From Halobellus rufus (GTDB lineage: Archaea; Halobacteriota; Halobacteria; Halobacteriales; Haloferacaceae), in the NCBI RefSeq assembly GCF_000739575.1, contig NZ_BBJO01000020.1:22581-86580 (forward strand): 64,000 nucleotides of DNA. The letters are read 5' to 3'. A model generated the notes under the pieces. It made no database searches, was not told where the DNA came from, and saw nothing but the letters and a program-made list of their open reading frames with translations. The translations under genes and the position numbers were made by a program. Positions 61,967 to 64,000 of the stretch are shown one piece after another (positions within the stretch are counted from its first letter, which is position 1; each line of letters starts with the position of its first letter).

Positions 61967-63367
61967 TTAGATGCCCTCGAACCCCCCCGCGAAGGAGTTG
62001 TAGCCCGAGGGTCCCTCCTCGGCGACGCGTTGCAGCGGGTCCGTGCTTCCGGTTCTGTGCCGCGCGGCCCACAGCAGCATCCCCGTTTCGAGTTCGTCGA
62101 CGACGTCGGGATGTCCGTCCGCGACGTTCCGCTGTTCCCAGGGGTCTGCGCCCATCTCGTAGAGCTGGTACTCGGGGAGAACGCCCTCCCACATCCCCGG
62201 GTGGTACGTCCGGATGAGCTTCCACTCGTCCGTCCGGATCGCCCGCTGCGCCGTGTATAGGCCGTGATCGAACACGACGAACTCCCGGCCCTCGGCGTCG
62301 GCGGATTCGAGAATCGGCCGGAGCGATTTCCCCTGCCAGCGTTGCGGCGGCGTCTCGCCGAAGTAGTCGGCGATCGTCGGCGCGAAGTCGACGTTGGTGA
62401 TCAGGTGGTTGCGGGTTCCCGGCTCGAATTCGGTCCCCGCGGGCGGTTTGACGACCATCGGGACGCGCTGGGTCCCGTCGTGGGTGCTCCAGTGCTCGCG
62501 GTAGAGGCCGTGCTCGCCGAACTCCTCCCCGTGGTCGCCTGTGAGGACGATCAGCGTCTCGTCGTACGCGCCCGTCGCTTTGAGGTGGTCGAGGAGGCGG
62601 CCGACGTGCCGGTCGGCGTAGCGGATCTCGGCGTCGTACGCGGAGATGAGTTCGTTGAGGTCCGCGCGCGAATCGATCCCCTCCTGCGCGGCTCCGCGCA
62701 GCGTGTCCCACTCGCGGTGGCGCTCGATCTGTTCGGCCGTCGGATGCGGCGGCAACTCGACGTCGCGGAACTCGTCGATCTGCTCGTCGGTCCGGTTGTA
62801 CGGCGCGTGCGGGTCCCAGTACTGCGCGTAGAGGAAGAACTCCTCGCCGTCGACCGACTCCAAGGCGTCGATCGCTTCGTCGGTGACCGCTTGCGCCCGG
62901 GGCGTCTGGAAGGAGACGTGCCCCCACTCGACGGTCATCTCCTCGTCGGGCTCCTGCGGCTGTCTGAACTCGTGCCAGACGTGGTAGAACCACGGTGCCG
63001 GGTGCCGCGGGAACGACGAGACGCCGATCGTCCGGACGCCGTTCTGGAAGAACAGTTCCGGCAGCGTCCACCAGGGCCGCTCGGGTTCGTTCTCCGTCCA
63101 CGACCCCGCCCAGTCGGTCCGGTTCTCGGGGCGGTCGATCAGCTGTGACCGCCGCCCGTGGGTCTCCACGCCGTTCGCGACGCCGTAGCGCCCGGACGTC
63201 AGCGCCGCGCGGGACGGCATACACGGGGAGTTGGCGACGTAGCCTCGCTGGAAGGCGACGCCGTCGTCGATCAGCGCGTCGATGTTCGGGGTCGTGTCGC
63301 CGTGGTAACCGTAGCCGCTCACGTGGTCGGCTCTGAGCGAATCCATGTCGATGACGAGGACCTTCAT
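61967..63367 (-). CDS. Sulfatase family hydrolase (alkaline phosphatase superfamily)
   Basis: The 466-residue protein starts MKVLVIDMDSLRADHVSGYGYHGDTTPNID, with the metal Asp residues of the sulfatase fold, and has CMPSR at residues 49-53. This is the sulfatase C-x-P-x-R signature whose cysteine becomes formylglycine. TGDHGEEFGEHGLYREHWSTHDG lies in the second metal region. No signal peptide is seen, so it acts in the cytoplasm. The substrate is unknown. I chose the ATG at 63367 as the start of the fold. Confidence 0.93.
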   Translation of the reverse strand: MKVLVIDMDSLRADHVSGYGYHGDTTPNIDALIDDGVAFQRGYVANSPCMPSRAALTSGRYGVANGVETHGRRSQLIDRPENRTDWAGSWTENEPERPWWTLPELFFQNGVRTIGVSSFPRHPAPWFYHVWHEFRQPQEPDEEMTVEWGHVSFQTPRAQAVTDEAIDALESVDGEEFFLYAQYWDPHAPYNRTDEQIDEFRDVELPPHPTAEQIERHREWDTLRGAAQEGIDSRADLNELISAYDAEIRYADRHVGRLLDHLKATGAYDETLIVLTGDHGEEFGEHGLYREHWSTHDGTQRVPMVVKPPAGTEFEPGTRNHLITNVDFAPTIADYFGETPPQRWQGKSLRPILESADAEGREFVVFDHGLYTAQRAIRTDEWKLIRTYHPGMWEGVLPEYQLYEMGADPWEQRNVADGHPDVVDELETGMLLWAARHRTGSTDPLQRVAEEGPSGYNSFAGGFEGI

Positions 63368-63499
63368 ATCGAGCGAAAGAGACGCGGTGTCGACATAAAA
63401 CCCGGTTGCGGTGCACAGCGTGATTGCGGCGTCCGGCCGCTTTGCTGGCCCGATTCCCACCGTTCGAACAAAGTATTCGCGGATAGAGTACCCACTCGT

Positions 63500-63931
63500 A
63501 TGAACCGACGACAACTGTGTGCAGGTGTCGCGGGCGCGATCTGCGGACTGTCGGGCTGTCTCGACGCGTTGTCGTCGGAACGGTTCCACCTCGGGGGCGT
63601 CTCGCTCGTCAACCGACGCGAGGAGGCCGTCGCCGGGACGCTCCGAATCGATCCTCACGGAACCGACGCCCGCGAAATCTCGTTTTCGCTGCGCTCGGCC
63701 GGCGAGGACGGTTCGGGGCGTTTCGTCGAACACGAGGGCAGCGATCCAGTCCGACGGTGTGCGGTCTCCGTGGAGTTCGAGTCGGGCGGCTCCGACTCGT
63801 TCACCTACACGTCCGCCGAGAGCGAGGGCGACTGCACGATCGCCTACGTCGGCATCCGATCGTCCACGGTCCACTTCGGCAGCCACGCCGCCGACGATGG
63901 GTCGCGTTGTGAGCGCGCGAGCGACGGTTGA
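63500..63931 (+). CDS. Small haloarchaeal lipoprotein, unknown function
   Basis: The 143-residue protein opens MNRRQLCAGVAGAICGLSGC, which combines a twin-arginine motif and a lipobox ending at Cys20, so it is probably exported by Tat and lipid-anchored. The rest is beta-rich with two cysteines (RRCAVSVEF and GDCTIAYVG) that may form a disulfide. No function is recognised. The ATG at 63500 is the only sensible start. Confidence 0.8.
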   Translation: MNRRQLCAGVAGAICGLSGCLDALSSERFHLGGVSLVNRREEAVAGTLRIDPHGTDAREISFSLRSAGEDGSGRFVEHEGSDPVRRCAVSVEFESGGSDSFTYTSAESEGDCTIAYVGIRSSTVHFGSHAADDGSRCERASDG

Positions 63932-64000
63932 TTTCAAGTGGTACACTGTTCGCTGCTCACGTTCGTTCGCAGCAGAACGGATGGGCCCTGTGGGGAGCGC
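63932..64000. other. Window end, imperfect hairpin only
   Basis: The last 69 bases contain an imperfect inverted repeat (TTCGCTGCT at 63949-63957 against AGCAGAA at 63971-63977) and no gene. Confidence 0.35.

Noticed and set aside
1..64000. CRISPR arrays, rRNA genes, complete insertion sequences or a replication origin
   Set aside because: No regular direct repeats with spacers, no rRNA sequence, no transposase frame with inverted ends, and no Cdc6/Orc gene with origin repeats were seen.

Overview
The window is about 64 kb of a haloarchaeal chromosome (class Halobacteria, perhaps Haloferax, Halobellus or Haloplanus-like; the genus cannot be fixed from this sequence alone). The reasons are a GC-rich genome with very acidic proteins, archaeal-type translation and transcription genes (L15e, S24e, aIF2-gamma, Rpo7/RpoE', Spt4, a Kae1-Bud32 fusion, ABCE1), TATA boxes about 25 bases before start codons that imply leaderless mRNAs, and Tat-type lipoprotein signals. 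There is one tRNA gene, tRNA-Thr(GGT). I see no rRNA, CRISPR array, intact IS element or replication origin.

Region 1 (1-17.4 kb) is accessory catabolism: a FAD/Fe-S glycolate or D-lactate-type dehydrogenase, two IclR regulators, an ACMSD-like amidohydrolase next to an acyl-CoA ligase, an MFS carrier, a frameshifted MmgE/PrpD protein, an SDR that lacks the usual YxxxK residues, an enolase-superfamily protein with an altered active site, and a complete TctCBA tricarboxylate-type transporter. Together they look like uptake and breakdown of an unidentified organic acid. AT-rich stretches at 7.1 and 17.2 kb bound the later part.

Region 2 (17.4-31 kb) mixes housekeeping genes (two UspA proteins, rtcA, ABCE1, an EMC6-like protein, L15e, a KTN protein, mutS) with a sulfur-trafficking locus: TusA, two DsrE proteins, a rhodanese-metallo-beta-lactamase fusion and a split YeeE/YedE transporter. 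These are divergently transcribed from a promoter region carrying matching inverted TGCACAATAT sites.

Region 3 (31-52 kb) is core information processing: ubaA, leuS, a HAD phosphatase, an F420/NADP reductase, hisE, a PIN-ATPase-KH protein, an ITPase, and the minus-strand archaeal superoperon aIF2-gamma, PIN, rpo7, spt4, dephospho-CoA kinase, S24e, kae1-bud32. FAU-1, a PrsW protease, riboflavin synthase and tRNA-Thr follow.

Region 4 (52-64 kb) holds a frameshifted GAF histidine kinase, a NUDIX-mutL pair, a KDG-type sugar kinase, nikR, a ZIP transporter, a sulfatase and a small lipoprotein.

The most interesting unexplained signal is a pair of intergenic elements (about 31.0 and 41.4 kb) that share one RNA fold: an outer helix, a 10-bp hairpin and a loop-to-3' pseudoknot, with compensatory base changes between the copies. 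Three genes (prpD, kae1-bud32, the histidine kinase) each carry one apparent single-base deletion. Because kae1-bud32 is expected to be essential, consensus errors are a likely cause.
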